DNA from: 66-474 sp051961995
Lineage (GTDB): Bacteria > Pseudomonadota > Gammaproteobacteria > Xanthomonadales > Rhodanobacteraceae
Direction: 5' to 3'
DNA length: 64,000 nucleotides
Assembly: GCA_051961995.1 (NCBI GenBank)
Contig: JBQCCR010000030.1
Span: forward strand, 1 to 64,000
Below are positions 19,276 to 27,785 of this stretch, one piece after another. The notes beneath the pieces are model-generated. The model saw only the letters and a program-made list of their open reading frames with translations, made no database searches and was not told the DNA's origin. A program made the position numbers and the translations under genes. Positions within the stretch are counted from its first letter, which is position 1; each line of letters starts with the position of its first letter.

Positions 19276-19300
19276 CATCGCGGCGCCAAGCACCGCGATG
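19276..19300 (-). terminator. Weak terminator-like hairpin after the cold-shock gene
   Basis: CATCGCGG / CCGCGATG form an 8-bp stem with a 9-nt loop, 18 bp beyond the csp stop. On the minus strand it is followed at a distance by TTCATTTTATTC, not a proper T-run, so function is uncertain. Confidence 0.35.
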
Positions 19301-19317
19301 CTTGCGTGAAGTGCCGC

Positions 19318-19545
19318 TCAGGCCCCGCCGACGGTTGCATCCGCCTGCGGCGTCACCGCCGCTGCCTGCTTGCCCTTGGGCCCCTGCACGATTTCGAAGC
19401 TGACCCGCTGCCCTTGCTGCAGGCTGCGGAACCCCTGTGCATTGATCGCCGAGTAGTGCACGAACACATCGTCACCGCCGTCCTCGGGCGCGATGAAACC
19501 GAAACCCTTGGCGTCGTTGAACCACTTCACCGTACCGAAAGCCAT
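19318..19545 (-). CDS. Cold-shock domain protein (CspA family)
   Basis: A 75-residue single CSD protein. Both nucleic-acid-binding motifs are present: RNP1 KGFGFIAP and RNP2 DVFVHYSAI, with KWFNDAKGFGF at the start. Members bind single-stranded RNA/DNA and act as RNA chaperones; whether this one is cold-induced cannot be told. The C-terminus has about 8 extra Ala/Gly-rich residues. Single gene, 105 bp downstream of mtnP. Confidence 0.95.
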   Translation of the reverse strand: MAFGTVKWFNDAKGFGFIAPEDGGDDVFVHYSAINAQGFRSLQQGQRVSFEIVQGPKGKQAAAVTPQADATVGGA

Positions 19546-19650
19546 TGCGAAAACCCCATTCCCCAGGCGCTACCCCAGCGCAACCCGAGTACGCCACAGG
19601 AACGTCCGCGATGCAAGAGTCCCGTTGATGATGCGTGCCGTTCCGCACGC

Positions 19651-20400
19651 TCAAGCAAGCAGCGCGGCGATGATGGGCGGCACCTGCGCAGTCGCGGCGG
19701 CCAGGTGCGCGTGGATTTCCTCGATGCTGATCGTCGCCGCTTCCGGGTCGCAACCCGCCGCCCAGTTGGCCACCAGCGCCAGGCAGGCGTACTCGATCTC
19801 CAGTTCGCGTGCGAGCGCCGCTTCCGGCATGCCGGTCATGCCGACCAGATCGCAACCATCGCGGCGCAGGCGCGCGATTTCCGCGTTGGTTTCCAGCCTC
19901 GGGCCTTGCGTGGCGGCATAGCAGCCGCCGTCCACGACGTCCACGCCGGCCTTGCGTGACGCCGCGAGCAGATCAGCACGTAACGCAGCACTGTAGGGTT
20001 CGCTGAAATCAATGTGCAGCACGGCCTCGCCTTGCCCGTCGCAGAAACTGGAAGGCCGCCCGCAGGTGTAGTCGATCAGTTGATCCGGCACCACCAGCAC
20101 GCGCGGACCCATGTCGGCGCGGATGCCGCCGACCGCGTTGATGCCGACGATGCGTCGGGCGCCGAGTTCGTGCAGCGCGGCGATGTTGGCGCGGAAGTTG
20201 ATCCGGTGCGGCGCAAGGCTGTGCGCTTCGCCATGTCGCGCCAGAAAGGCCACGCGTTGGCCGGAGAGTGTGCCGGTCACGATCGGTGCCGACGGTGCGC
20301 CCCAGCGCGTGCTCGCCTCGCGCCGCTCGATATCGCCCAACCCGGGAAACGCATACAGCCCGGTGCCGCCGATGATGGCAAGGTCAATGGCCATGCTCAT
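19651..20400 (-). CDS. mtnP: S-methyl-5'-thioinosine/5'-methylthioadenosine phosphorylase
   Basis: A 249-residue family-2 purine nucleoside phosphorylase. Visible motifs: LAIIGGTGLY, FLARHGEAHSLAPHRINFRANI, GINAVGGIRADMGP, YAATQGPRLETNAEI and VGMTGMPEAALARELEIEYACLALVANWAAG. At the base-recognition site, adenine-specific enzymes have a DYD-type segment; here it reads NW, which favours a 6-oxopurine such as methylthioinosine (inference). In Pseudomonas aeruginosa the methylthioinosine phosphorylase gene is next to nagZ, matching this operon. The ATG overlaps the hpt stop (ATGA), indicating translational coupling. Confidence 0.85.
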   Translation of the reverse strand: MSMAIDLAIIGGTGLYAFPGLGDIERREASTRWGAPSAPIVTGTLSGQRVAFLARHGEAHSLAPHRINFRANIAALHELGARRIVGINAVGGIRADMGPRVLVVPDQLIDYTCGRPSSFCDGQGEAVLHIDFSEPYSAALRADLLAASRKAGVDVVDGGCYAATQGPRLETNAEIARLRRDGCDLVGMTGMPEAALARELEIEYACLALVANWAAGCDPEAATISIEEIHAHLAAATAQVPPIIAALLA

Positions 20401-20951
20401 GTTCCCGCGATCGCGTAGATACCCGGGAGGTTGCGTCCCTGCTCGTGATAATCCATGCCGTAGCCGAATACATAACGATCCGGCACCTGCAGACCGACGA
20501 AATCCGCGGCGAGGCCGGGTACACGGCGTGCGTGGCGTTTTTCGCACAACACGGCGAGCAGCACGCGCCTCGCCCCTTCGGCGAGGCACGCGTCGCGCAG
20601 CGCGGCCAGCGTGTGGCCTTCGTCCAGGATGTCGTCGGCCAGGATCACGGTGCGGCCGCGCATCACTGCCTGCGGCTTGCGCAGCCAGTGCAATTCGCCG
20701 CCGCGCGTGCCGCCGCGATAGCGCGTGGCGTGCACGTAATCGAACTCGAGATCGCAACCGATCGCCAGCGCCAGCGGACCCGCGAACATCAGCCCGCCGT
20801 GCAGCACGGTGAGGAACAACGCGCGCTCGCCTTCCAGCACGCGCGTGATCTGCGCACCCATGCGCGTGATCGCGGCTTCGATCGCCACGCGGTCGTGGAC
20901 GACCTGCGCAGATTGCAGTGCGATCGACAGTTCGGAAGGCGCGGCGCTCAC
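20397..20951 (-). CDS. hpt: Hypoxanthine-guanine phosphoribosyltransferase
   Basis: A 184-residue purine-salvage enzyme that makes IMP/GMP from the base and PRPP. The PRPP-binding motif VILADDILDEGHT is intact, with FLTVLHGGLMFAGPLA (PPi loop), EFDYVHATRYRGG (flexible loop) and ADFVGLQVPDRYVFGYGMDYHE. GTG 20951 overlaps the nagZ stop (GTGA); longer ATG starts lie inside nagZ and add non-family sequence. The product of the next gene (hypoxanthine) is its substrate, so the two form a salvage route. Confidence 0.93.
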   Translation of the reverse strand: MSAAPSELSIALQSAQVVHDRVAIEAAITRMGAQITRVLEGERALFLTVLHGGLMFAGPLALAIGCDLEFDYVHATRYRGGTRGGELHWLRKPQAVMRGRTVILADDILDEGHTLAALRDACLAEGARRVLLAVLCEKRHARRVPGLAADFVGLQVPDRYVFGYGMDYHEQGRNLPGIYAIAGT

Positions 20952-21961
20952 GCGGCGCGCTCCATGCCCAGCGTGCGCAACGCCGCGACGAACTGTCCGT
21001 GCTGGGGATTGTCCATCAGCGATTGCCACGTACTCGCCACCGCGCCGCACAGCGTTTGCACGCGCGTCATGGCGCAGGGCTCGCGGCCACGCACCGCGGT
21101 GATCGCCTCGTCCACCAGTTGCGGCGCGCAGACCAGCACCAGATCACAACCGGCATCCAGATGGGCGTTTACGCGCGCGCCCACGCCGCCGGCCGATTCC
21201 GCCGCGGCCATGCCGATGTCGTCGCTGAAAGCGATGCCGCGGAATCCGAGTTCGTCGCGCAATACGTTTTTTATCCACACTTTCGAGTAGCCCGCGGGCT
21301 GCGCGTCCACCGCGGGATAAGTCACGTGCGCCAGCATTACCGCTTCAGCGCCGGCTTCGAAGCCATCCGCGAACGGAATCAGATCGGTGGCACGCAAAGC
21401 ATCGAGGTCGCGCGGATCGGTCGCGAGCTCCACATGCGTATCCTCGGCGACCGAACCATGGCCGGGAAAATGCTTGAGCGTCGCGGCCATGCCCGCCAGC
21501 CGCATGCCGCGCAGGTACGCCGCGCCGAGTTCAGACACGATCTGCGGGTCGGCGTGGAAGGCGCGCTCGCCGATGATGCGGTTCCCGCGCGCAAGGTCCA
21601 TCACCGGCGCGAACGACAGGTCCACATCGTTCGTGCGCAACTCGCTCGCCATCACCCAGGCGTGCATCTCCGCCATGCGCACCGCGGCCCCACGATCCTG
21701 CTCGTACAGCTCGCCGATGCGTGCCAGCGGCGGCAGCCGCGTGAACCCCTCGCGGAAGCGCTGCACCGGGCCGCCTTCCTGGTCCACGCAAATCGGGAAC
21801 GGCTCGCCGCGCTCGGCGCGGATGGCCGCGACCAGTTCCCCCAATTGCGTCCGGCTGCCGAAATTACGCGAAAACAGAATCGCGCCGCTGACCTGCGGCG
21901 CCTGCAGGCGCGCGCGATCCTGCGCGGTGAGTTCCAGACCTTCGAGACCGATGACCAGCAT
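20948..21961 (-). CDS. nagZ: Beta-N-acetylhexosaminidase (peptidoglycan recycling)
   Basis: NagZ removes GlcNAc from anhydro-muropeptides in the cytoplasm during cell-wall recycling. The 337-residue GH3 protein has the family signature KHFPGHGSVAEDTH, with the loop His as general acid/base, and nucleophile-region sequence FSDDIGMAAA. No signal peptide, as expected. ATG 21961 gives MLVIGLEGLELT, the usual NagZ start; ATG 21982 would add seven residues. First gene of nagZ-hpt-mtnP. Confidence 0.95.
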   Translation of the reverse strand: MLVIGLEGLELTAQDRARLQAPQVSGAILFSRNFGSRTQLGELVAAIRAERGEPFPICVDQEGGPVQRFREGFTRLPPLARIGELYEQDRGAAVRMAEMHAWVMASELRTNDVDLSFAPVMDLARGNRIIGERAFHADPQIVSELGAAYLRGMRLAGMAATLKHFPGHGSVAEDTHVELATDPRDLDALRATDLIPFADGFEAGAEAVMLAHVTYPAVDAQPAGYSKVWIKNVLRDELGFRGIAFSDDIGMAAAESAGGVGARVNAHLDAGCDLVLVCAPQLVDEAITAVRGREPCAMTRVQTLCGAVASTWQSLMDNPQHGQFVAALRTLGMERAA

Positions 21962-22020
21962 GAGGCGATTCCGGCAAAACAAGCGCGCATGATGCCGCAG
22001 TCACCGCATCCGCGCACCCG

Positions 22021-23322
22021 CTATCTTTCAAACAGCGCAATGGATTCCACGTGCGCCGTATGCGGGAACATGTCCATCACGCCGGCGGCGGTCAATTCGA
22101 AGCCGTGCCGCTGGACCAGCATTCCTGCGTCGCGCGCCAGCGAGCCCGGATGGCAGGACACGTAGACCACGCGCCGCACCGATTTGCCGGGCAAGTGTTC
22201 CAGCAAGCCGGCCGCCCCGGTACGCGGCGGATCCAGCAGCCACTTGTCCCATTCGGCGCGCGCCCAAGGCGCGCCGCGCGGATCCAGCGCCAGATCACCC
22301 ACCGTGAACTCCGCGTTGCTGATGCGGTTGCGCGAGGCGTTGGCGCGTGCGCGTTCGATCAGACCGGCCTCGCCTTCCACGCCGCAGACGAAACCGGCAC
22401 GGCGCGCGATCGGTAAGCTGAAATTGCCCAGCCCGCAGAACAGGTCCAGCACGCGATCGGTGGCTTGTGGATCGAGCAGCTCCAGCGCATGCGCGATCAT
22501 GCGAACGTTCAATTCGGGATTGACCTGCACGAAATCCAGCGGCTCGAATTGCAGGTCGAGCTCGTACTCGGCCAGCCGATAGTGCAGTTGCACGTGCTCG
22601 GGATCCAGCGCGTGCACGCTGTCGTTGCCGCCGGGCTGCAGCATGATTGCGAAGCCGTGCGCGCGGCCGAACGCGACCAGCTTGTCGCGATCGTTCGACG
22701 ACAATGGCGCCAGATGCCGAAACACCAGCGCGAGCATCTCGTCGCCGGCAGCAAATTCGATCTGCGGAATCGAAGCCGCGCCTTCCAGTGAATTCAGCAA
22801 TGCGCCCAGCGCATCCAGCTTCAGCCCGAGCGCCGGATGCAGCACTTCGCAGCGCGACAGATCGGCCACGAAGCGCGGATCGCGTTCGCGGAAGCCCAGC
22901 AGCGTCTTGCCCTTCCTGGGTACATGCTTGACGGAAAGCCGGCCCCGGCGGCGGTAGCCCCAGGACCCGGCAGTCAGTGGTGGCAACCAGCGCTGCGGTT
23001 CGACCTTGCCGATGCGCGCGAAATTCTCGGCCAGCACGCGCTGCTTGGCCTCGATCTGCGCGGAGGTTTCCATGTGCTGCAACGCGCAGCCACCGCACAC
23101 GCCGTAATGGATGCAGCGCGGCGCGACGCGCTGCGGCGACGCACGCAGCACTTGCTCGGTTTGCGCCTCGTTGAAATGGCGATGCTTGCGCACGATCCGT
23201 GCGCACACGCGCTCGCCCGGCAGTGCATCGGCCACGAACACGGCCTTGCCTTCCACGTGCGCCACGCCGCGGCCGTCGTGGCTGAGGTCGGAAATGTCGG
23301 TTTCGAAAATGGTTTGTGGCAT
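22021..23322 (-). CDS. rlmD: 23S rRNA (uracil(1939)-C(5))-methyltransferase
   Basis: RlmD (RumA) methylates U1939 of 23S rRNA with SAM. The 433-residue protein has an N-terminal TRAM domain, the [4Fe-4S] ligands C70, C76, C79 and C158, the SAM site LDLFCGLGNFSLPIA, the NPPR-like LLDPPRTGAAG and catalytic C390 (VSCHPGS). A terminator hairpin ends just before its ATG, so it is expressed apart from the YdbL-like gene upstream; its own promoter must lie inside or beyond that hairpin. Confidence 0.95.
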   Translation of the reverse strand: MPQTIFETDISDLSHDGRGVAHVEGKAVFVADALPGERVCARIVRKHRHFNEAQTEQVLRASPQRVAPRCIHYGVCGGCALQHMETSAQIEAKQRVLAENFARIGKVEPQRWLPPLTAGSWGYRRRGRLSVKHVPRKGKTLLGFRERDPRFVADLSRCEVLHPALGLKLDALGALLNSLEGAASIPQIEFAAGDEMLALVFRHLAPLSSNDRDKLVAFGRAHGFAIMLQPGGNDSVHALDPEHVQLHYRLAEYELDLQFEPLDFVQVNPELNVRMIAHALELLDPQATDRVLDLFCGLGNFSLPIARRAGFVCGVEGEAGLIERARANASRNRISNAEFTVGDLALDPRGAPWARAEWDKWLLDPPRTGAAGLLEHLPGKSVRRVVYVSCHPGSLARDAGMLVQRHGFELTAAGVMDMFPHTAHVESIALFER

Positions 23323-23323
23323 T

Positions 23324-23359
23324 GCAGAAAAACAAAGCCCGGATCGCGCGTCCGGGCTT
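23324..23359 (-). terminator. Rho-independent terminator
   Basis: Minus-strand AAGCCCGGA / TCCGGGCTT 9-bp stem with 7-nt loop, followed by TGTTTTTCTG. It closes the YdbH/YdbL-type operon and ends 2 bp before the rlmD ATG, which leaves almost no room for an rlmD leader. Confidence 0.85.
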
Positions 23360-23433
23360 CGCCATTATAGCGGGTCGAAAAAGGCCCCCGGCTCAACGCA
23401 CCATGCGCTGGCCGGGATGATCACATCCTGAAA

Positions 23434-24063
23434 TCACTTGCGCTTCCAGGCGCCGCTCGCGTCCTGGTAAAACCAGCCTGCGTGCGCGCGGTCTATCCAT
23501 TGCTTGGCGAAGATCTGGCGGATCTGCTGCTCCCACTCCGGATGGCCGTTGGCGATGGCGATCTGGCGGTACACGGCCGCGCGGTCGCGGTTTTCGTCGG
23601 CCACCGCCGAATTCATTTGCGCGCGCTGCGGCAGCGGCGCCTTGGAGGCGTCATGCACCGCGACCATGCCGTCGCGGGTGAACCCGACCGCGCCGGAGTC
23701 CAGCAGCGACTTCAGCGAGCTCTGGAAGCGATCGCGCATGCGCGTCTGGATCGCTTCGATCTCTGGCGTCTGGATCTTGATGTTGGGTTGCGACTCGGCC
23801 GCGTTCGCGGCCGGAATCAATGCATCCAGCACGCGCTCGGCCAGCGGTGTTCCACTGCCGTCGCCGGATGAACTGCCACTGGGCGGCGGCTGCGGGTTCT
23901 GTTGCGGCATCTGATCCTGCGATGGGTTGTCCGGCCCGATCACGTTGCCGATGAATTTCTCGGCGGCTTTTTGCGCGGCGGCGGCAGGAAAGTAAACGTT
24001 GATGGTGACGCAGCCGGCAAGCAGCGCGGTGGTGCCGATCAGGGTCAACATGAGCTTGCGCAT
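23434..24063 (-). CDS. YdbL-type (DUF1318) lipoprotein with YnbE-like N-terminus
   Basis: A 209-residue predicted lipoprotein. The signal ends in the lipobox LLAGC (C18), followed by TINVYFPAAAAQKAAEKFI, a beta-strand-plus-helix start that recalls YnbE, then a Pro/Ser/Gly linker (about 48-75) and a DUF1318 domain (about 95-205: IQTRMRDRFQSSLKSLLDSGAVGFTRDG..., AVYRQIAIANGH, WIDRAHAGWF). In E. coli ydbH-ynbE-ydbL encode an inter-membrane phospholipid-transport bridge and its periplasmic accessory. It lies directly downstream of the YdbH-like gene, so a role in that system is likely. Confidence 0.8.
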   Translation of the reverse strand: MRKLMLTLIGTTALLAGCVTINVYFPAAAAQKAAEKFIGNVIGPDNPSQDQMPQQNPQPPPSGSSSGDGSGTPLAERVLDALIPAANAAESQPNIKIQTPEIEAIQTRMRDRFQSSLKSLLDSGAVGFTRDGMVAVHDASKAPLPQRAQMNSAVADENRDRAAVYRQIAIANGHPEWEQQIRQIFAKQWIDRAHAGWFYQDASGAWKRK

Positions 24064-24135
24064 TTCGAATCTCCTTGGTCGTGCTGCAAAACTTCGTCCG
24101 CTGCATCGCGGCGCCCGCGTCAGGGCGGCGCCGAG

Positions 24136-26163
24136 TCATCGCACCACCGGCCCGCCGCCCTCGGTCGCCGTCTTCAGGCGGTCCACCAACGTGGGCCAGT
24201 CCACTTCGCGCTGGTGGCCGATCACCGAGATATGCGGCAGGCCGCTGCCTTCCACGATAGTGTAACCACTGCCGTCGGAACCCGGTTCCACGCCGCCCAT
24301 CGTGCACACCTGCGCGCGCAGCACGCACGAAAGGCCGATGCGCGAATAGCCGAAGGTCTTGAACAGGTTCAGCGCCAGGCCCTGCAAGCCCGCGGCAATG
24401 CCGCCCCCGCCGACTTGCGTCAGGCTCTTCAAAGCGCGCTGGCTGATGCGTCCGCCACTGTCGGCGTGCAACGCCGCATCGAATGCGACCGGTTGCCAGT
24501 TCACCATCCGCAGATCGTGGATGCCGCCGTCGAGCTTGCCGGTGATCGAACCGAAATCGAACACGCTGGTGAGTTGCGCGAGATCGAGTTGCTTCAGATC
24601 AACATCGGCGGCCAGCACCGGCCCCACGCCGAACGGCTGCTCCAGCGCGAGGCTGGTCACATCCACGAAGCCGTCGAACACGTGCAGCGACAGGCCGCCC
24701 TCCAGCATGATCTTGTCGCCGCTGTAGTGCAGGCCCGGCACCGCGCCGCCCAGGGTGCCGGGAAATGGCGGCCAGCCGAACAGCTTGCACAGCGTGGGCA
24801 CATCGATGCCGGACACCGCGAACGCGGCATTGAGGCGGTCCTGCTGCGCTGCCGGGCGCCATGTCAGGTTCTGCAGCGAGAAAGTGCCGCCCAGCACCGG
24901 GAGCTGCATCGGATCGCCCAGCGACAGCGCGCCCGCGTCACTCTTGAAGCGCAGCGTGGCGGCACCGAACGGCAGCTTGTAGAACGCCAGCGATTGCCAC
25001 GACAGCGAATTCGCGGGGCGTGGCGCCTGCGCATCCCAATCCAGTTCGCCGTTCAAACCGGACAACGCGATGCGGCCGCCGCCGTCGCTGATCGAAACGT
25101 TGCCGGCACGCATGTCGAAGTTCTGTGGCACGCCCTGGCTCATGGCGAGGGAACCGCTCAGGCTGCCGCTCGTGGTCAGGTCTTTCCAGCCGAGCGTGGC
25201 CAGCCACGAACTGCCGTAACGCGTGTACGCATCCGGAAGGCGCGCCTGGAAGCGCCGGAAATCGAGCGAAGCGAGATTGTCTTTCGCATCGAAAGCCAAT
25301 TTGCCGCCGAGGCTGAGCGCATCGCCGTCGTCGAAGTGCAGGCTGTCTATCGCGATGCCCCGCCCGTCCATCGTGGCCGCGAGTTGCAACTGCGCGCTGT
25401 GAGCGGGCAGTTGCGCGTACAGCGGACCGAGCAGCATCTGGCCGCCATCCAGCGCGCCATCGAAATTGAAATGTGTTTCCGCCGGATTCGTGTCCAGGTT
25501 GAAGGTGCCGCGGAGTCCCACCTGCTGGCCTGCCAGCGTGCCGGCCGCGGAATCGAAGCCGCCCTTCGCGACCACGATCTTGCCGGATATCTGCGCGCCT
25601 TGCGCGGGGATGTCCAGCGCCAGATCGCCTTGCAAGGTGCCCGCAGTGACGCGGCCTCCCGGCCAGGCATTCGCCAGCACGCCTTGCAGCCACGCCAGGG
25701 GCAGGCCCTTCAGGTTCACTGACAAGTGTGTGGGCTGGTCCAGTGGCATCAACACGCGCAATGCGGTGTCGCGCTGGTTGAAATGAATGTCCAGCGACCC
25801 GGCATCGGTATCGATTGCCACGCTGACATTTGCGTCGTTCAGCGCATTGCCGGGCGCACGCGACAGCGCCAGGCGACCGTCCACTTGCCAGGCGTGGGCG
25901 CCAGCACGCACCGGCACGCCGCTCAATTCGAGCGCGACATCCTTCCAGCCCAGCGCCGGCAGGCTCACGTGCGCGGCGCGCAACTGCAGCTGCGGACGGC
26001 CGTCCGCACCGGGCGTGAGGCTGGCCTGCACGCCTTTCAGCGTGGCACCGGGCAGGCTCAGTGAATCGGCCTGCAGGCGGATGCCCGCGTGCGCAGGCGC
26101 GAAGGCCGCCAGCATGGCGATCAGCGCGAAGGCGACGCAACGATGGCTTGCCTGGGCCTGCAC
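24136..26163 (-). CDS. YdbH-like AsmA-family envelope protein
   Basis: About 675 residues. After a short N-terminal signal-like segment (FALIAMLAAFAPAHA) the chain is almost all alternating beta-strand sequence with recurring LDI, GLRG, GALDGG and LSGLNGELDWDA patterns, as in AsmA/TamB/YdbH bridge proteins; the C-terminal part (GGGGIAAGLQGLALNLFKTFGYSRIGLSC) fits YdbH. Such proteins form a hydrophobic groove that carries phospholipids between inner and outer membrane. GTG 26163 is chosen because it precedes the signal segment and avoids overlap with the divergent gene; no clear ribosome site is visible. Followed by the YdbL-type lipoprotein. Confidence 0.8.
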   Translation of the reverse strand: MQAQASHRCVAFALIAMLAAFAPAHAGIRLQADSLSLPGATLKGVQASLTPGADGRPQLQLRAAHVSLPALGWKDVALELSGVPVRAGAHAWQVDGRLALSRAPGNALNDANVSVAIDTDAGSLDIHFNQRDTALRVLMPLDQPTHLSVNLKGLPLAWLQGVLANAWPGGRVTAGTLQGDLALDIPAQGAQISGKIVVAKGGFDSAAGTLAGQQVGLRGTFNLDTNPAETHFNFDGALDGGQMLLGPLYAQLPAHSAQLQLAATMDGRGIAIDSLHFDDGDALSLGGKLAFDAKDNLASLDFRRFQARLPDAYTRYGSSWLATLGWKDLTTSGSLSGSLAMSQGVPQNFDMRAGNVSISDGGGRIALSGLNGELDWDAQAPRPANSLSWQSLAFYKLPFGAATLRFKSDAGALSLGDPMQLPVLGGTFSLQNLTWRPAAQQDRLNAAFAVSGIDVPTLCKLFGWPPFPGTLGGAVPGLHYSGDKIMLEGGLSLHVFDGFVDVTSLALEQPFGVGPVLAADVDLKQLDLAQLTSVFDFGSITGKLDGGIHDLRMVNWQPVAFDAALHADSGGRISQRALKSLTQVGGGGIAAGLQGLALNLFKTFGYSRIGLSCVLRAQVCTMGGVEPGSDGSGYTIVEGSGLPHISVIGHQREVDWPTLVDRLKTATEGGGPVVR

Positions 26164-26211
26164 AATCAGCGATTGTGCCGACCGGGATTGAATGCCGGTT
26201 AACGCAAGCCC

Positions 26212-27009
26212 ATGAGTGATGCCGAGCCGCTGCGGATTTTGCTGGCCGAAGATGATCCGGTCAGCCAAGCCTTCCTCGCCGAAGCCTTGCGCGGCCTGGG
26301 GTTCGCTGTGCACGCGGTCTCCGACGGCGAGGCTGCGCTGGAGGCCGCACATGCGCAGCCCTTCGATGCGCTGATGCTCGATCACCATCTGCCCGGCATG
26401 GATGGCGAGGCGGTGCTGCGCGCCTTGCACGCCGATGCCAGCGCCGCATCCCGCGCGACTGTCGCGATCGCCACCACGGCCGAGCCCGACGCCGCGATCC
26501 ACGCGCAGTTGCGTGCAGCGGGCTTCGCGCGGGTGCTGCTCAAGCCGCTGGACGGTTTGAGCTTGCGCGATGCCTTGCGCGAGCTTGGCATCGCTCGCGC
26601 GCTTGCATCACCCGATCTGGATGCCGCATTGGATGACGCAGCGGGACTGCGCGCCAGCGGTAGTCCGCAAGCACTGGCTGCATTGCGCGGCCTGTTCGCG
26701 CGTGAGCTGGAAGTGCTGGCGAACGAGTGGGACAGCTTGCGGAACGACGCCTTCGCGCTGGCCGAGCGTCTGCACAAGTTGCGCGCGGCATGCGGCTTCT
26801 GCGGTGCACTCGCGTTGCAATCGGCTGCCGGGGAACTCGCGGATGCGCTGCGTGAGGCCGAATCGGCGCGCACCGAGTCCGCACGCATGGAATTTCAGCA
26901 GGCACTGGTTGCCGCACGGGATGCGTTGAAGTCTTCCGGCCAGGCGTTGCTCGCGACCACGCACCCGCAGCAAAGCCCTGCCCGCAAAGGACGCGAAGGA
27001 ATCAGCTGA
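26212..27009 (+). CDS. Response regulator receiver with C-terminal HPt domain
   Basis: A 265-residue protein. The receiver domain (about 8-125) has the acidic pocket (AEDDP), phosphoacceptor Asp in LMLDHHLPGMDG and Lys in LLKPLDG. The second domain (about 150-250) is a four-helix HPt module with the phosphorylatable His in ERLHKLRAACGFCGA. A REC-HPt chain without a kinase is a phosphorelay intermediate. No DNA-binding or enzyme domain and no kinase gene nearby, so partners are unknown. Divergent from the YdbH-like gene, 48 bp apart. Confidence 0.85.
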   Translation: MSDAEPLRILLAEDDPVSQAFLAEALRGLGFAVHAVSDGEAALEAAHAQPFDALMLDHHLPGMDGEAVLRALHADASAASRATVAIATTAEPDAAIHAQLRAAGFARVLLKPLDGLSLRDALRELGIARALASPDLDAALDDAAGLRASGSPQALAALRGLFARELEVLANEWDSLRNDAFALAERLHKLRAACGFCGALALQSAAGELADALREAESARTESARMEFQQALVAARDALKSSGQALLATTHPQQSPARKGREGIS

Positions 27010-27069
27010 TCTCTTTGCGTCCTTCGAGTTTTGGTGGACGACAAGCTTTCTCTCGTGCCGGGCAAGCTC

Positions 27070-27783
27070 CTAACGCGGGTTCATCGCGCTCCCCAGCACC
27101 CGCCACGCACGCAGGCCCTGCTCGCCCACGTGCGAGGCGATCACCGCGCGCAGCACGCGTCGCAGTGCGGCGAGGTCATCGTGCGATGGCTTCGCATCGT
27201 CATGCAGCGCCAGCAGCGCCGATCCTTTTGCATGAGCACCATGCGGCTGCGACTGCGCCGGCACCGGGCCCAGCTCCGGCAGGTACACGTAATCGGCATC
27301 GGCGCGCAACGGCTCGCCGCTTTCGGCTTCGCAATCCAGTTGCAGACCGTAACCCAGCTCGGCCAGCAGGTCGCGCTCGAAACGCCGCAGCGTCCAGGCC
27401 AGCGAATCGGTCGCAGCAAGCTCTTCCAACAGCGCAGCATAACGCGCGAACAGCGCTGGATGCGGGTCGTCGCGCGCAATCAGCCGCACCAGCAGCTCAT
27501 TGACGTACAACCCCGAAAGCAAGGCGTCATCCGAGAAACGCCGGGGCGCACCGGCCACCTCCGCCGCACGCAGGTTGGGCAGCTCGCCCGTTCCTGCCCA
27601 ATCCATGCTCAGCAACTGGAACGGTTCCAGCGTGGCGCGCGTGACTCTCGCCCGCGCACTGCGCACACCGCGCGCGAGCAAGCCGATGCGGCCGTGCTCG
27701 CGGCTGAACACTTCCAGCAACAGGCTGGTCTCGCGCCAGGCGCGCGTGTGCAGGACGTAGGCGGGCTGGGATTCGACGCGCAC
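27070..27783 (-). CDS. recO: DNA repair protein RecO
   Basis: RecO anneals SSB-coated DNA and loads RecA with RecR at gaps. The 237-residue protein has the N-terminal OB-fold (AYVLHTRAWRETSLLLEVFSREHGRIGLLARGVR) and the helical C-terminal part (LYVNELLVRLIARDDPHPALFARYAALL, RRFERDLLAELGYGLQLDC). The Cys zinc cluster of some RecO proteins is absent, as usual in proteobacteria. The start is 2 bp after the era stop, the conserved rnc-era-recO order. Confidence 0.95.
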   Translation of the reverse strand: MRVESQPAYVLHTRAWRETSLLLEVFSREHGRIGLLARGVRSARARVTRATLEPFQLLSMDWAGTGELPNLRAAEVAGAPRRFSDDALLSGLYVNELLVRLIARDDPHPALFARYAALLEELAATDSLAWTLRRFERDLLAELGYGLQLDCEAESGEPLRADADYVYLPELGPVPAQSQPHGAHAKGSALLALHDDAKPSHDDLAALRRVLRAVIASHVGEQGLRAWRVLGSAMNPR

Positions 27784-27785
27784 GC

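Noticed and set aside
23324..23359. Riboswitch or attenuator for rlmD
   Set aside because: The stem with a T-run is a plain terminator of the upstream operon; no alternative pairing was seen.
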